A stretch of DNA of 44,550 nt, taken from Clostridium sp. GTDB lineage: Bacteria; Bacillota; Clostridia; Clostridiales; Clostridiaceae. Below, one piece after another: positions 32,478 to 41,154 of this stretch. Numbering within the stretch: position 1 is the first letter of the stretch; each line of letters opens with the position of its first letter. The stretch lies in contig JAQUXS010000014.1 in assembly GCA_028692255.1 (NCBI GenBank), positions 1 to 44,550 on the forward strand. The letters run 5' to 3'. The translations under genes and the position numbers were made by a program. The notes under the pieces were generated by a model. That model ran no database searches, had not been told where the DNA came from, and saw only the letters and a program-made list of their open reading frames with translations.

Positions 32478-33104
32478 TTATTTAAAGAAATCATAAACTA
32501 CAGAAATAATAATTGAAGTTGAAGCTGCACCAGGATCTTTATGACCTATACTTCTTTCTCCCAAATAGCTTGCTCTTCCTTTTGTTGCAATAATTTTTTC
32601 TGTCTGTTCAGTTCCTTCTTTTGCTGCTTTATCTGCTTCTTTCAGCACTTCCCCATACTCTTTTCCCTCTTCATTTGCCTTTAATGCAGCTTCATACGCA
32701 GGAATCAACGCATCAAGCATAGTTTTCTCTCCTAGCTCTGCTTTACCTCTGAGCTTTACTCCATCTATTGCCGCATTTAAAATATTTATAAAATCTTCGA
32801 TATTAACACTTTTCTTTTCCTTTACAACTATCGCTGCTTTCATAAATGCAGTACCATAAAGAGGTCCTGAAGCTCCCCCTACATGGGATACAAGTGCCAT
32901 TCCTGTTTTCTTAAATACATCTCCTACATCTTTACTTTCATCCCCACTCAATGCTTCCTTTACTGCTGCAAAACCTTTGCTCATATTTAAGCCATGGTCT
33001 CCATCTCCTATGCTTGCATCAAGCTCTGTAAGATACATTTTATTTTCTTCAATTTTATTTGCTATAGCATTAATTATTTCTACTACTTCTTTAGTCGATA
33101 CCAT
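32478..33104 (-). CDS. dhaL: dihydroxyacetone kinase subunit DhaL
   Basis: A 208-aa all-helical nucleotide-binding subunit. It holds ADP/ATP permanently and phosphorylates DHA bound to DhaK. ELDASIGDGDHGLNMSKGF carries the Asp residues that bind Mg-ADP; SHVGGASGPLYGTAF and RASYLGERSIGHKDPGAAST are further family blocks. I start at ATG 33104, 8 nt after GGAGG; a TTG two codons earlier is less well placed. It lies 31 bp after dhaK. Confidence 0.95.
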   Translation of the reverse strand: MVSTKEVVEIINAIANKIEENKMYLTELDASIGDGDHGLNMSKGFAAVKEALSGDESKDVGDVFKKTGMALVSHVGGASGPLYGTAFMKAAIVVKEKKSVNIEDFINILNAAIDGVKLRGKAELGEKTMLDALIPAYEAALKANEEGKEYGEVLKEADKAAKEGTEQTEKIIATKGRASYLGERSIGHKDPGAASTSIIISVVYDFFK

Positions 33105-33135
33105 ATTCAAGACCTCCTTACTAAATTAAATATTT

Positions 33136-34134
33136 TTAACCTATGACCTTAAAAGCAGGAGTATCAGCTGGAGCATCTAAAAGTTCCTCAAGCTCATTAT
33201 CTAATTTCAAAACACTTATTGAAAATCCAGCCATCTCAATTGAAGTCATATAATCTCCTACAAATGTCTTGTGTATTTTTACTCCTAAGCTACTTAATAT
33301 CTCATTAACCTTTTTATTCGCAATATATAGTTCCATTAATGGAGTAGAACCTAATCCGTTTACCATCACTGCAACTTCATCTCCAGATTTTAACTCATTG
33401 TCCTTTAATATCTTTTCCATAAGTTCACTTACTATTTCATCTGCAGTTTTTATCTTTTCTCTATGTGTTCCAGGTTCACCGTGTATACCAATACCAATTT
33501 CAACTTCATCTTCTGCAAGTGTAAAGTTTGGTTTTCCTACTGCTGGAACTATGCATGAACTTAATGCCATTCCCATACTTCTGACATTTTTTATTACCTT
33601 TTCACCAATTCTTTTTACTTCTTCAATTTCAAATCCTTTTTCTGCAGCAGCTCCTACAATTTTATGAACAAAAATCGTTCCTGCAATTCCTCTCCTACCT
33701 GTTGTAAAAGTACTGTTTTCAACAGCTACATCATCATCTACTACAACAGATTCTACCTTAATCCCTTCCATTTCAGCCATATCTTTTGCCATATCAAAGT
33801 TCATTACATCACCACTATAATTTTTAACTACAAGTAAAACGCCTTTTCCTCTGTCAACTGTTCTTATAGCCTCGTAAACTTGATCTGGAGTTGGTGAAGT
33901 AAATACTTCTCCTGCTACAGCAGCATCAAGCATTCCTTCTCCTACATAGCCTCCATGAGTTGGTTCGTGTCCACTTCCTCCACCACTTACAATAGCTACC
34001 TTGCTTTTAGATAAATCTTTTCTAACCAAAACATTTGCATTATTAAGTTTTCTTAAATATTCAGGATGTGCCTTTGCAATTCCTTCAAGCATTTCACTTA
34101 ATACGCACTCAGGATTATTAATTATCTTTTTCAT
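33136..34134 (-). CDS. dhaK: dihydroxyacetone kinase subunit DhaK
   Basis: A 332-aa DHA-binding subunit. Its active His, in IGIHGEPGTHREK, forms a hemiaminal with DHA. SGGGSGHEPTHGGYVGEGML at the N-terminus and VLLVVKNYSGDVMNFDMA are typical. GGAGG lies before the ATG. With DhaL and DhaM it converts DHA to DHAP using PEP. In E. coli DhaK and DhaL also bind the regulator DhaR, which is relevant to the enhancer-binding protein encoded upstream here. Confidence 0.96.
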   Translation of the reverse strand: MKKIINNPECVLSEMLEGIAKAHPEYLRKLNNANVLVRKDLSKSKVAIVSGGGSGHEPTHGGYVGEGMLDAAVAGEVFTSPTPDQVYEAIRTVDRGKGVLLVVKNYSGDVMNFDMAKDMAEMEGIKVESVVVDDDVAVENSTFTTGRRGIAGTIFVHKIVGAAAEKGFEIEEVKRIGEKVIKNVRSMGMALSSCIVPAVGKPNFTLAEDEVEIGIGIHGEPGTHREKIKTADEIVSELMEKILKDNELKSGDEVAVMVNGLGSTPLMELYIANKKVNEILSSLGVKIHKTFVGDYMTSIEMAGFSISVLKLDNELEELLDAPADTPAFKVIG

Positions 34135-34158
34135 TGTATATTCCTCCCTTAATATTTA

Positions 34159-34866
34159 TTAATGAAATATAAGTAAATAAAATATAGATCCGCAAATTCC
34201 TCCTACTATAGGTCCAAGAACAGGAATCCACGCATATCCCCAATCAGAATTTCCCTTACCTGGTATAGGAAGTATAGCATGAGCAATTCTAGGTGCTAAA
34301 TCTCTTGCAGGGTTTATTGCATACCCTGTAGTTCCTCCAAGTGACACACCTATTGAGAATATAAGAATGCCTATTGCAAAAGCTGCAAAACCAGGTGCCA
34401 TTTTTTGAGAAGTGATTCCAAGTATTCCAAATACCAATACAAACGTTCCCATAAACTCTCCGAAGAAATTAAAAAAATTGCTTCTAATTGCCGGTGCAGT
34501 TGAAAAAACTCCAAGCTTGGTAGCCTTATCTTCAGTTTCCTCAAAGTGTTTATAATAATGTACAAACAGTACAATTGCTGCTATAAAAGCTCCTATAAAC
34601 TGAGCTGCTAAATACATAGGTACCTCTGATGCTGGAAACTTGCCTGCAACTGTAAGTCCAATTGTAACTGCTGGATTAAAATGTGCACCGCTAACACTTC
34701 CAAAAATCCAAACCGGAATAGCTACTGCAAAAGCCCATCCAGCCGTAATTACAATCCAGCCTGAATTCTGAGCTTTTGATTTATTCAAAATAACACCTGC
34801 TACAACTCCATCACCAAGTAAAACCATTAAAAAAGTTCCTACAAGCTCTGCCATGAATTTCTCCAT
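34159..34866 (-). CDS. glpF: glycerol facilitator / aquaglyceroporin (MIP family)
   Basis: A 235-aa six-helix channel. Both pore motifs are present: HFNPAVTIG and INPARDLAPR. The Asp after the second NPA-like motif (NPARD) indicates a glycerol-conducting GlpF rather than a strict water channel. It is the first gene of the operon, so the transporter may admit glycerol or DHA for DhaKLM. GAGGAGG lies 7 nt before the ATG, and a -24/-12 promoter lies about 45 bp upstream. Confidence 0.93.
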   Translation of the reverse strand: MEKFMAELVGTFLMVLLGDGVVAGVILNKSKAQNSGWIVITAGWAFAVAIPVWIFGSVSGAHFNPAVTIGLTVAGKFPASEVPMYLAAQFIGAFIAAIVLFVHYYKHFEETEDKATKLGVFSTAPAIRSNFFNFFGEFMGTFVLVFGILGITSQKMAPGFAAFAIGILIFSIGVSLGGTTGYAINPARDLAPRIAHAILPIPGKGNSDWGYAWIPVLGPIVGGICGSIFYLLIFH

Positions 34867-34910
34867 TTAAATTCCTCCTCATATATTTATTTTTACATAA
34901 ATATATATAA

Positions 34911-34925
34911 GCAAAATTCATGCCA
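34911..34925 (-). promoter_or_regulatory. sigma-54 (-24/-12) promoter of glpF-dhaKLM
   Basis: Minus-strand TTGGCATGAATTTTGCT fits TGGCA-N6-TTGC: GG at 34924-34923 and GC at 34912-34911, 12 bp apart. Transcription should start near 34899. Upstream, GGTGAAAAACACC (about 34999-35011) and two CACTTTGG/CCAAAGTG elements are candidate enhancer sites for the adjacent activator. Confidence 0.88.
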
Positions 34926-35004
34926 AAGTGTAAATGCAGTAAAATTGAGGTTTTTTTAATTTTCTTGTCAAAATTATTGGTAAAAAAGCGCACTTTGGTG
35001 TTTT

Positions 35005-37083
35005 TCACCTTGTTCCTTTTTCCCAAGCAACTACTTTCTCTATGCCATATTTTCTAGCCTTTGATGCAATAGTTTTATGATTAAGTCCTAGTACCTTTCC
35101 TGCTGCATTATAGCTGCCATACTTTTTTAGTGCCTTTACAATTATTATTTTTTCATATTCCTCCATTGTAAAAATATCATCCGTTTCAAAGAGTTTTATT
35201 GCTTTATCTTTTGCACTATAATTCTGTTTTTCAACTCTCTCTCCTCTTATATATGGTGGAAGATGCTTTAACTCTATATATTTTTCATCTACAAGAGCAA
35301 ATAATCTTTCAAATAAGTTTTCAAATTCCCTTACATTTCCGGGCCACGCATAACTAAGCAATGCTTCCATAGCTTCATTTGATATTCCCCTTATAGGCTT
35401 ATCCCTGTAGCTTTGAAATTTATTCATAAAATGCTCAACTAATAAACCAATATCCTGTTTTCTTTCTCTAAGTGGAGGAAGAAATATTGGAATTACATTT
35501 AATCTATAATATAAATCCTCTCTAAATTGTCCCTCTTTAATCATATCTTCAAGATTTCTATTTGTGGCGGCTATTACCCTGATATCTAATTTTATGGTCT
35601 CTTCACCTCCTATTCTTTGAATTTCCTTTTCCTGAAGAACTCTCAATATTTTAGACTGCATGTTTTTCTCCATTTCACCTATTTCGTCTAAAAATATAGT
35701 TCCATGTTGTGCTAGTTCAAATTTTCCAAGCTTTCTTTTTATTGCTCCTGTAAAAGATCCCTTTTCATGCCCAAACAGCTCACTTTCAAGCAGATTTTCG
35801 GGTATTGCTGCACAATTAACTCTTATAAATGGTCCTTTGAAGCTTGTACTTGCATAATGTATTCCTTCCGCAATAATTTCTTTTCCTGTACCACTTTCAC
35901 CTCTTATTAGAATTGTAGCTTTACTTTGAGCCGCTTTTAGAGCAACAGACATGGCATCAATTACTTTGCCGCTTTTCCCAATAAAATTTGAAAACACCAT
36001 TTCAGGTTTCTTTGTTCTTATAAGTTCTTCCTCAAGGTAATTTGCCCTTGCAGATACTTCATTTAGTTTTTTTGTAAGTACTTGTACTTCTTTTAAATTT
36101 TTAACTACAGATATAACTCCCTCTATTTCATTATCAATTACTATTGGATTTATATTTGAAACTATTGTGATATCATTACTTTTCTTTATAATCGCATTTT
36201 TAATACTTTCTCCATTTTCTAATACTTTATTTCTAAGCCCATTTGGAGATATTTCTTTAATATTTTTATCAATAATGTCATTTCTAGTTATGTTCAGTAT
36301 ATTTAAATATGAATCATTTACATACTCTACTACCCCACTTCCATTTATAACACATATACCATCCTGGACAGACTGAAGTATCCGCTGAAGCCTTTCCTTA
36401 AGCTCCTTTACTTCCCTAAGTTCTCCTTTAACCTTTTCAAGCTTTGATATATCCTCAAACACCCCAATAGCGCCCTTTATTTCTTCATTTATTATCATCG
36501 GTGTCCTGTTAATCAAAATTATATTATCATAAATAACCTTTCTTACCATAATCTCAGGATTACCTGTTTCCCTAACTATATTTAGCCTAGAGTCTGGCAT
36601 TACATCAATAATATTTTTTCCAACGATATCACTAGATTTTATATTAAAAATCTTTTCGGCAAAAGAGTTGAATATAATGACATTGTCTTTTTCATCTGTG
36701 GCAATAATACCATTTCCAATATTCTGAAATACCTGATCCAGCGTAATTACATTTTCATCTATTATACTGTCTATTTGGTTTATAGTATTATTGTCTAGCA
36801 ATCCAAAATCGTTATTAAAAAACTTCACAATTTCTTCAAGTGCAATTTCTTCTTCTTCCCCTGTAACCTCAATAATTACTTCTTCCTTATCTCTTACTTT
36901 GAGATTTATAAGCACCATTAAACTTGTTGAAGGCACAATTTTTTCATTATATTTAATAAATATATTAACATTATGTTTTTCCTGAATATCATTTGCTTTA
37001 TGTACTAATGCTGCCGCTACCCTTGCATGAATTCCTTTTTCATGATTAATTTTAATCTTTTTTTCAATCAACTTTTTCACCAT
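35005..37083 (-). CDS. sigma-54 enhancer-binding regulator with N-terminal HPr domain (HPr-PAS-PAS-AAA-Fis)
   Basis: A 692-aa activator. Residues 1-95 resemble HPr: KINHEKGIHARVAAALV carries H19 at the PTS phosphorylation position (GIHAR). PAS domains lie at about 115-225 (NIGNGIIATDEKDNVIIFNS) and 235-345 (SVQDGICVINGSGVVEYVN). The AAA+ domain (about 365-600) has GESGTGKE, GTIFLDEIGEM, and GSFTGA in place of GAFTGA. The C-terminal Fis-type helix is YNAAGKVLGLNHKTIASKAR. It directly precedes the sigma-54-type glpF-dhaKLM promoter and is its likely activator, in the role of DhaR but with a different sensor. The start is uncertain: GGGG abuts the ATG at 37083, and TTG at 37071 would give a more HPr-like N-terminus. 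Confidence 0.88.
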   Translation of the reverse strand: MVKKLIEKKIKINHEKGIHARVAAALVHKANDIQEKHNVNIFIKYNEKIVPSTSLMVLINLKVRDKEEVIIEVTGEEEEIALEEIVKFFNNDFGLLDNNTINQIDSIIDENVITLDQVFQNIGNGIIATDEKDNVIIFNSFAEKIFNIKSSDIVGKNIIDVMPDSRLNIVRETGNPEIMVRKVIYDNIILINRTPMIINEEIKGAIGVFEDISKLEKVKGELREVKELKERLQRILQSVQDGICVINGSGVVEYVNDSYLNILNITRNDIIDKNIKEISPNGLRNKVLENGESIKNAIIKKSNDITIVSNINPIVIDNEIEGVISVVKNLKEVQVLTKKLNEVSARANYLEEELIRTKKPEMVFSNFIGKSGKVIDAMSVALKAAQSKATILIRGESGTGKEIIAEGIHYASTSFKGPFIRVNCAAIPENLLESELFGHEKGSFTGAIKRKLGKFELAQHGTIFLDEIGEMEKNMQSKILRVLQEKEIQRIGGEETIKLDIRVIAATNRNLEDMIKEGQFREDLYYRLNVIPIFLPPLRERKQDIGLLVEHFMNKFQSYRDKPIRGISNEAMEALLSYAWPGNVREFENLFERLFALVDEKYIELKHLPPYIRGERVEKQNYSAKDKAIKLFETDDIFTMEEYEKIIIVKALKKYGSYNAAGKVLGLNHKTIASKARKYGIEKVVAWEKGTR

Positions 37084-37200
37084 CCCCTACCATAATTTCA
37101 GATAGCATTTTCCCATATTTTTATTATATCAGTTCTTCTAACTTCATATGAAATATTCAAGAATTTAATTAGAAATATTATACTTATATTATAAACAATA

Positions 37201-37236
37201 AAAAATAGAGTTTACATTTCTGTAAACTCTATTTTT
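37201..37236. terminator. terminator-like hairpin next to the middle tRNA fragment
   Basis: AAAAATAGAGTTTACA (37201-37216) pairs perfectly with TGTAAACTCTATTTTT (37221-37236). It is unrelated to the hairpin that follows the intact tRNA. Confidence 0.8.
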
Positions 37237-37242
37237 AACACT

Positions 37243-37283
37243 TGGCAGGGGTACTAGGATTCGAACCTAGAACCAATGGTTTT
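37243..37283 (-). repeat. tRNA-Trp 3' fragment, middle copy (att-like)
   Basis: 41 nt identical to the 3' part of the intact tRNA-Trp (37435-37475), from the CCA end to the anticodon-loop TTTT. It then diverges into AAAAATGCTC. The break point equals that of the distal copy. Confidence 0.9.
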
Positions 37284-37396
37284 AAAAATGCTCATTTTAT
37301 ACTATTTTACATATCTTTACAATCCTTTAAGCTGTCTTAATCTTATTTTATATTATCAAAAATTATTGATTTTTATGTGCGTTGTGTTATTTGCAT

Positions 37397-37429
37397 AAAA
37401 AAAAGACTTTCCGAAACTCGGAAAGCCTT
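37397..37429 (-). terminator. terminator of tRNA-Trp
   Basis: GACTTTCCGA and TCGGAAAGCC pair with a 3-nt loop. The minus strand runs into T8. A degenerate copy accompanies the distal tRNA fragment. Confidence 0.82.
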
Positions 37430-37434
37430 ACTTT

Positions 37435-37510
37435 TGGCAGGGGTACTAGGATTCGAACCTAGAACCAATGGTTTTGGAGACCACTACTCTACCAATTGAG
37501 CCATACCCCT
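37435..37510 (-). tRNA. tRNA-Trp (CCA anticodon)
   Basis: A complete 76-nt cloverleaf. The acceptor arm is AGGGGTA/TACCCCT with discriminator G and encoded CCA. The D arm is GCTCAATTGGTAGAGT. The anticodon arm is GTGGT-CTCCAAA-ACCAT with anticodon CCA, and the T arm contains GGTTCGAATCC. It lies at the edge of the dha islet. Confidence 0.96.
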
Positions 37511-37572
37511 AAGACAATAAATATTATATATTAAAAATCTTTAAATTGCAATACATTTTTCAATATATACAA

Positions 37573-38490
37573 CTACTTAATTACGCTTTTTATATTGTTA
37601 ATATCGCCCTGCATCATATTTGCATAACTCATATTGCTATTATATACCGTAATTTTTATTGTTTTCATCTTATACTTATCTATTATATCCTTGTTTGCAT
37701 TAAGATCATTATCATTTTCATATAGGAAGCATAATGACTTATTTGAATTAAATTCATCGCTTATTTTTTTCTCATCATCAGGGGAAATAGCACCTTGATC
37801 ATTTCTATAAAATTTAATTGTTTTAACATCCATATCATTTGTCATATAGTCAAAAGTATCTTGGTCAGTTACAAAATCATAATTTTTCATTTTAGAATTT
37901 ATATCTTTTATTTGTGATTTATATTTAGAAACATTTTTAATTATACTTTTAAATCTAGTTTCATATAGGTCTATATTTTTAGGATCCTTCTCTTCAATAG
38001 CGTCTTTTATATTCAAAACCATGGCACTATAATTATCTAGATCCATCCAATAATATGGGTTTTTATTATTGTAATTTTTGGCATCATTTTTATTGCCAAA
38101 AGATGTTATTTTAGTTCCCCTTGATGCATCTATCACTCCAACTTTATTTTTATCAACCTTGGATAAGAAATTGCTTACCCATCCCTCAAATCCTGCACCA
38201 CTGTATATAAATAAATCCTTCTTTTCTATATTGTTTTCACTATCAGATGTTGGATTGAAATTTTTATCCTCTGACTCATCAGTAAACATATAGTCTATAT
38301 TATTATTATTTCCAGATATTTGTTTTACAATTGTGTAAAGGAATTTATTAGTTGTCATTATGTCAATTCCCTCTCCAATACTTGTACTTTTATTATCTGG
38401 AGTTTTCCCCGAATCTATTTTTGAATTATCATTGCATGCACAAAGAAGTGTTACACATACAATTAATATTATAAGTCTTACTTTTTTCAA
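37573..38490 (-). CDS. ZnuA/TroA-type lipoprotein lacking the metal-ligand histidines
   Basis: A 305-aa probable lipoprotein (lipobox L16-C17-A18-C19) with the cluster A-I/ZnuA substrate-binding fold. NFNPTSDSENNIEKKDLFIY then SGAGFEGWV corresponds to the family's HxYxPTPxD...NGAGLE block. NPYYWMDLDNYSAMVLNI corresponds to the PHxWLDP block, and VTDQDTFDYMTNDMDV to FHDAFGYF. In each the metal-binding His is replaced (N77, Y146, Q210), and the whole protein has no histidine. No permease or ATPase gene is adjacent. It probably does not bind zinc as ZnuA does; the ligand is unknown. It lies next to tRNA-Trp, possibly on the same acquired segment. Confidence 0.72.
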   Translation of the reverse strand: MKKVRLIILIVCVTLLCACNDNSKIDSGKTPDNKSTSIGEGIDIMTTNKFLYTIVKQISGNNNNIDYMFTDESEDKNFNPTSDSENNIEKKDLFIYSGAGFEGWVSNFLSKVDKNKVGVIDASRGTKITSFGNKNDAKNYNNKNPYYWMDLDNYSAMVLNIKDAIEEKDPKNIDLYETRFKSIIKNVSKYKSQIKDINSKMKNYDFVTDQDTFDYMTNDMDVKTIKFYRNDQGAISPDDEKKISDEFNSNKSLCFLYENDNDLNANKDIIDKYKMKTIKITVYNSNMSYANMMQGDINNIKSVIK

Positions 38491-38656
38491 AATCTTACCC
38501 CCATGCCTTAATGTGAGTTTATATACATTATACTTTTATTAGTATATCATTTTTCCTAAAAAAAAACATTTTTTATTTTATTTAAATTATATATATTCTA
38601 CTTTATTTTTAAATATGATAAAATGGATTTGTATAAGACTTTAGGTGAGGTATACT

Positions 38657-39913
38657 ATGAAAATTAATTTAGATAAAATAATAAGATCTATGTCTATGGC
38701 TTTAGATTTTGCAGAAATTAGTTCTATTGAAAATAATGTTATAGATGAAAACTTTGTAGGAAAAGTTCCAAGTAAAAACTTTTCAAAACATAGTTATCAA
38801 AATCATTCAAAAATAACTACATATATTTCATTAAAGATAGGTGAACATCTAAATCTGTCAGAAAATGAAATAAAAAAATTATACATATCGTCACTTTTAC
38901 ATGATATAGGTGCTTCAAATTCTTTAAAAAAAGCTCATATTTCAAAAGATTTTATTATAAAACATTGCGAAAAAGGTGCTGAAATTATAAGTGATTTCCC
39001 TGTATTCAGTGATATAAGTCCTTTTATCCTTTTTCATCATGAAAATTATAATGGTACTGGTCCAGCTAAAATGAAAGGAGAAGATATACCAGTTATAAGC
39101 CAAATAATAAGATTAGCTGATTTAGTTGAATTTTTGTATAACGAAAATTGTTCTTCTCATTCTCAAAAATCAGGAATAATAAAATACGTTACTGATAACA
39201 CAAATTCTTTGTTCTCATGTAGAATTGCATCAGCATTTTTAAAAATATCAAGCAAAGAAATCTTTTGGTTTGATATGGAGAATGTATCATTTATTGATTT
39301 TATATTAAACAATATCTCTCCTAACATAAATACATATATTGACCTTTATGACTTTGAAAAAATTGCTCTAATTATGGCAAAAATAATAGATAGCAAAAGT
39401 TCCTTTACAGCAAAACATTCAAGAGGAATTGCTCAGCTTGCCTATTTAGTTTCAAAACATATTGGATATTCTGATGAAAAATGTTTAAAAATGAGAATTG
39501 CAGGTCTATTACATGACGTTGGAAAGCTTGCAATTCCAAATAATATACTTGATAAAAATGGTAAATTAACCGATAGCGAATTCTCTATAATAAAATCTCA
39601 TGTATATTATACAAAAATATTTTTAGACAGAATTGACGGAATAAAGGACATAAGTGATTGGGCTTCAAACCACCATGAGAAATTAAATGGTACTGGATAT
39701 CCTAGGAAACTCAATAGTTCAAACCTTTCGGAAGAATGCAGAATCATGTGCGTATGTGATATATATCAAGCTCTTACAGAAGATAGACCTTATAGAAGCG
39801 GTCTATCAACAGAAAAGGCTTTCACAATATTAAACGAAATGGTTTCTGACGGATTAATTTGTAGTGATGCTTTTGATAAGCTAAAAGACACATTAAGAGA
39901 AGTAGATTTATAA
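38657..39913 (+). CDS. tandem HD / HD-GYP domain protein, probable c-di-GMP phosphodiesterase
   Basis: A 418-aa protein with two HD-GYP-like domains. The first (about 55-190) keeps SLLHDIG and FHHENYNGTG but has Ala where active domains have HDxGK, and PAK in place of the GYP motif. The second (about 235-415) is canonical: AGLLHDVGKLAIPNNILDK, IKSHVYYTKIFL, NHHEKLNGTGYP and CDIYQALTEDRPYR. The first domain is probably regulatory and the second hydrolyses cyclic dinucleotides. No signal peptide or membrane segment is seen. I start at ATG 38657, 6 nt after GGTGAGG, not at the GTG of 38645. Confidence 0.85.
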   Translation: MKINLDKIIRSMSMALDFAEISSIENNVIDENFVGKVPSKNFSKHSYQNHSKITTYISLKIGEHLNLSENEIKKLYISSLLHDIGASNSLKKAHISKDFIIKHCEKGAEIISDFPVFSDISPFILFHHENYNGTGPAKMKGEDIPVISQIIRLADLVEFLYNENCSSHSQKSGIIKYVTDNTNSLFSCRIASAFLKISSKEIFWFDMENVSFIDFILNNISPNINTYIDLYDFEKIALIMAKIIDSKSSFTAKHSRGIAQLAYLVSKHIGYSDEKCLKMRIAGLLHDVGKLAIPNNILDKNGKLTDSEFSIIKSHVYYTKIFLDRIDGIKDISDWASNHHEKLNGTGYPRKLNSSNLSEECRIMCVCDIYQALTEDRPYRSGLSTEKAFTILNEMVSDGLICSDAFDKLKDTLREVDL

Positions 39914-39982
39914 TTATATACTTCTTTTAGTGTTCTTTTCTTTTTTTTGTTTTTAATATAAAATAAGGTGAGGTGAATTCTC

Positions 39983-40441
39983 ATGGAATTTATAGTTGAT
40001 AGCGAAGAAAAAACAATTGCACTTGGGAAAAAACTTGGATCCCTTTTAAACAAAGGTGATATAATTTGCCTTAATGGAGATCTTGGAACTGGAAAAACGC
40101 ACTTTACAAAAGGGATTGCAAAAGGTCTTCTAATTGATGACTATATAACAAGTCCAACTTTTAATATTGTAAATGAATATACAGGAAGATTAAAATTGTA
40201 CCATTTTGACGTTTACAGGGTAAATGATCCCGATGAAATATATGCCATTGGTTTTGATGAATACATATTTAGCGATGCTGTTAGTATAATAGAATGGTCC
40301 AATTATATAGATGAACTTCTTCCAAAAGAACGTATTTCAATTAAAATAGAAAAACTTCTTGAAAAGGGACCCAATTTTAGAAAAATAGTAATAAATTATT
40401 TTGGAGACAGATACAATTATGTAAAGGAGATTACTTTATGA
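39983..40441 (+). CDS. tsaE: tRNA t6A ATPase TsaE
   Basis: A 152-aa P-loop ATPase that works with TsaB and TsaD to form threonylcarbamoyl-A37 on ANN-decoding tRNAs. The Walker A motif GDLGTGKTHFTKGIAKG, TSPTFNIVNEY and HFDVYRV are the family marks, with IIEWSNYIDELLP near the C-terminus. Its end overlaps tsaB by 4 nt (ATGA). GGTGAGG lies before the ATG. Confidence 0.96.
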   Translation: MEFIVDSEEKTIALGKKLGSLLNKGDIICLNGDLGTGKTHFTKGIAKGLLIDDYITSPTFNIVNEYTGRLKLYHFDVYRVNDPDEIYAIGFDEYIFSDAVSIIEWSNYIDELLPKERISIKIEKLLEKGPNFRKIVINYFGDRYNYVKEITL

Positions 40442-41154
40442 AAATTTTAAGTGTAGATTCTGCTACAAAATCTGCTACTTGTGCACTTTTTGATGACAAT
40501 AATTTACTTGGTGAGATAACTTTTAATTATAAAAAGCAGCATTCCATTATACTTATGACAATTATAGATAATTTACTTAAGAATACTGATTCAACAATTG
40601 ATGAAGTCCAAGGCTTTGTAGTTTCAAAAGGGCCAGGATCTTTTACTGGTCTTAGAATTGGAATGTCAACAATAAAAGGATTGTGCACAGGCACTAAAAA
40701 ACCTTTTATTAGTATCTCTTCACTAGATGCACTGGCATATAATCTCTGCTATACAAGTGGCATAATATGCCCTATATTAAATGCATTAAGAGGAAATGTC
40801 TATACCGCACTATATGAATTTGATGGAGAAACTTTAAAAAGAACTACTGAATATATGATAATTTCAATAGATGAATTGCTAGAGAAATTAAAATCAGAAA
40901 ACAAACCTGTAAGTTTTATAGGAGAAGCAGAAGAACTTTTTAAGGAAAAAATACTTTCTTCTAACTTAGTTTCAGTAAAATTTGCTCCATCTCACTTAAA
41001 TGTAGTTAATGCAGCTTCTCTTGGAAGACTTGGTGTTGAACAACTAAAAAAAGGCGATCATGATGATCTTTTTACATCTGCACCTTTTTATATTAGAAAA
41101 TCGCAGGCAGAAAGAGAGTATGAAAAAAGGACAGGGAAAGACGTAAATGAATGA
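40438..41154 (+). CDS. tsaB: tRNA t6A scaffold protein TsaB
   Basis: A 238-aa ASKHA-fold partner of TsaD. ILSVDSATKSATCALFD starts the fold, then SKGPGSFTGLRIGMSTIKGL, the signature shared with TsaD. NALRGNVYTALYEF and PFYIRKSQAERE are also typical. AAGGAGA lies before the ATG. It is translationally coupled to tsaE upstream and overlaps rimI by 8 nt. Confidence 0.95.
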   Translation: MKILSVDSATKSATCALFDDNNLLGEITFNYKKQHSIILMTIIDNLLKNTDSTIDEVQGFVVSKGPGSFTGLRIGMSTIKGLCTGTKKPFISISSLDALAYNLCYTSGIICPILNALRGNVYTALYEFDGETLKRTTEYMIISIDELLEKLKSENKPVSFIGEAEELFKEKILSSNLVSVKFAPSHLNVVNAASLGRLGVEQLKKGDHDDLFTSAPFYIRKSQAEREYEKRTGKDVNE

